This document shows positions 62,927 through 64,000 of a stretch of DNA of 64,000 bases, one piece after another. The notes under the pieces were generated by a model. That model made no database searches. It was not told the origin of the DNA and saw nothing but the letters and a program-made list of their open reading frames with translations. How positions within the stretch are numbered: position 1 is the first letter of the stretch; each line of letters opens with the position of its first letter. The position numbers were made by a program, and so were the translations under genes. This DNA is from Haloarchaeobius amylolyticus (lineage in GTDB: Archaea; Halobacteriota; Halobacteria; Halobacteriales; Natrialbaceae): assembly GCF_026616195.1 (NCBI RefSeq), contig NZ_JANHDH010000003.1, forward strand, positions 248,001 to 312,000, given 5' to 3'.

Positions 62927-63898
62927 ATGACAGAGACAGATATCGTCGTCCTCCGCGAGGGGACGGAAGGGCTCTCGATGGAATCGTACGCAGACGCGCT
63001 CCGTGACCGGCTGCCTGCCGACCGGACGGTCACGCTGGCGCGCACGCCGAAGCAGGAACGCGAACTCGTCCCCGAGGCGCGCGTCGTCACCGGCATCACG
63101 GTCGAGGAGGACCTGCTCGACCGGGCCGAACAGCTCGAACTGTTCGCCTGCACCTTCGCCGGCACCGACCACGTCCCGATGGACACGCTGGCCGAGTACG
63201 GCGTCGCGGTCACCAACGCCGGCGGCATCCACGCGCCCGGCATCGCCGAGCAGGCCATCGGCAACATGCTCACCTTCGCCCGCCGGCTCCACGAGGGCTG
63301 GCGGCGCAAGCAGCACTCGGAGTGGCGCCACTTCCAGTCCACCGAGTTCACCGACAGCACCGTGACCGTCATCGGCCTCGGCTCCATCGGGCAGGCCGTC
63401 GTCCAGCGCCTGCAGGGCTTCGAGGTCGACACCATCGGCATCCGGTACACGCCCTCGAAGGGCGGGCCGACCGACGAGGTCCTCGGGTTCGACAGCGACG
63501 ACGTCCACGACGCGCTCGCCCGCAGCGACTACGTGGTCGTCGCCTGTCCCCTGAACGACCTGACCCGTGGCCTCATCGGCGAGGACGAGTTCGCGACGAT
63601 GCAGACCGACGCCGTACTCGTCAACACGGCCCGCGGCGGCATCGTCGACACCGACGCGCTCGTCTCTGCCCTGCGCTCGAACAAGATCCGCGGGGCGGCA
63701 CTGGACGTGACCGAGCCCGAACCCCTGCCGGCGGACCACCCGCTCTGGGGACTGGAGAACTGCCTCATCACGCCCCACACCGGCGGCCACACGCCGAAGC
63801 ACTGGGACCGACTCGCCGACATCGTCGCGGAGAACCTCGACCGCCTCGACGAGGGCGAGGAGCTCCAGAACCAGGTTCTCGCGCCCGACTCGGGGTGA
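62927..63898 (+). CDS. D-2-hydroxyacid dehydrogenase (NAD-dependent)
   Basis: A 323-residue enzyme interconverting a 2-keto acid and a D-2-hydroxy acid. The Rossmann motif is VIGLGSIGQAV (G150, G152, G155); the catalytic triad is R236 (NTARGGIVD), E265 (TEPEPLP) and H284 (ITPHTGG). It is divergent from threonine dehydratase and M20 genes, so it may handle the 2-keto acid made there. The ATG at 62927 is chosen over an in-frame GTG at 62816 that lies inside the palindrome. Confidence 0.88.
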   Translation: MTETDIVVLREGTEGLSMESYADALRDRLPADRTVTLARTPKQERELVPEARVVTGITVEEDLLDRAEQLELFACTFAGTDHVPMDTLAEYGVAVTNAGGIHAPGIAEQAIGNMLTFARRLHEGWRRKQHSEWRHFQSTEFTDSTVTVIGLGSIGQAVVQRLQGFEVDTIGIRYTPSKGGPTDEVLGFDSDDVHDALARSDYVVVACPLNDLTRGLIGEDEFATMQTDAVLVNTARGGIVDTDALVSALRSNKIRGAALDVTEPEPLPADHPLWGLENCLITPHTGGHTPKHWDRLADIVAENLDRLDEGEELQNQVLAPDSG

Positions 63899-63901
63899 GC
63901 G

Positions 63902-64000
63902 ATGGCGGCGCAGGACCCGGCCGACGACCCGCGTGCTGACTACGAGTACACCGGGGGCGAGGTCGAACGGCCCGGACTCGTCGCCGACCTCGAAGCCCGC
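63902..64000 (+). CDS. Start of an unidentified gene (truncated at window edge)
   Basis: The ATG lies 4 bases after the hydroxyacid dehydrogenase stop, so it is probably co-transcribed. Only 33 residues are visible (MAAQDPADDPRADYEYTGG, then VERPGLVADLEAR), acidic and without a recognisable motif. I cannot assign a function. Confidence 0.55.
   Translation, partial: MAAQDPADDPRADYEYTGGEVERPGLVADLEAR

Overview
The window is chromosomal DNA of a halophilic archaeon (class Halobacteria). The evidence is the high GC content, the strongly acidic proteins, the start codons that lie about 25-35 bases after a TATA-like box with no Shine-Dalgarno, and several archaeal or haloarchaeal families (rod-determining factor RdfA with its SMC-like partner, archaeal CoaD, a Tat-lipoprotein ABC binding protein). 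Species cannot be assigned. No tRNA, rRNA, CRISPR array or recognisable transposase gene was seen.

Region 1 (1-2.7 kb) holds the end of a lipase-maturation-factor-like membrane protein and a CNNM/CorC-type CBS transporter. Region 2 (2.7-10.9 kb) looks like an acquired island. It has two toxin-antitoxin modules (UPF0175 with a frameshifted PIN-like toxin; a winged-helix protein with PemK/MazF), each bordered by copies of a palindrome-rich 60-bp repeat, then an apparently intact tyrosine recombinase. These are followed by three co-directional genes: a two-helix membrane protein with TrkA-N and RyR domains, a DUF4062-methyltransferase fusion, and a TIR-domain protein. This trio is the best candidate for an undescribed conflict or immunity system: a nucleotide-signal generator (TIR) beside a putative nucleotide-gated membrane effector (RyR/RCK).

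Region 3 (10.9-17.8 kb) is housekeeping: a TVP38/DedA-like membrane protein, CoaD, two universal stress proteins, a cation/proton antiporter with an RCK tail, an MFS carrier and an EamA-type protein.

Region 4 (17.9-46.4 kb) is a large catabolic zone. It carries a BCCT transporter co-transcribed with a Rieske ferredoxin and an amidohydrolase; three IclR regulators; a saccharopine-dehydrogenase-like oxidoreductase, an aldehyde dehydrogenase and a beta-keto acid cleavage enzyme; and a ribose-type ABC importer. A run of oxidoreductases follows (VOC, aldo/keto reductase, zinc alcohol dehydrogenase, tungsten aldehyde oxidoreductase, two SDRs). It ends with an amidohydrolase overlapping a DUF59 Fe-S protein, an acyl-CoA synthetase, a thiolase with its DUF35 partner and an MFS carrier. 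Small organic acids, amines or quaternary ammonium compounds entering by BCCT or ABC carriers and leaving as aldehydes, keto acids and acyl-CoAs is a reasonable reading, but no substrate is proven.

Region 5 (46.5-51 kb) carries a universal stress protein, the SMC-related protein with RdfA, and a ThuA-like protein; an orphan second RdfA lies at 26.3 kb. Region 6 (51.4-64 kb) resumes nitrogen-compound catabolism: a fourth IclR, a second tungsten oxidoreductase, two class III aminotransferases, a RidA-type deaminase, a second BCCT transporter, threonine dehydratase, an M20 amidohydrolase and a D-2-hydroxyacid dehydrogenase. Together they suggest transamination or deamination of imported amino compounds, removal of reactive imines, and oxidation or reduction of the resulting aldehydes and keto acids.
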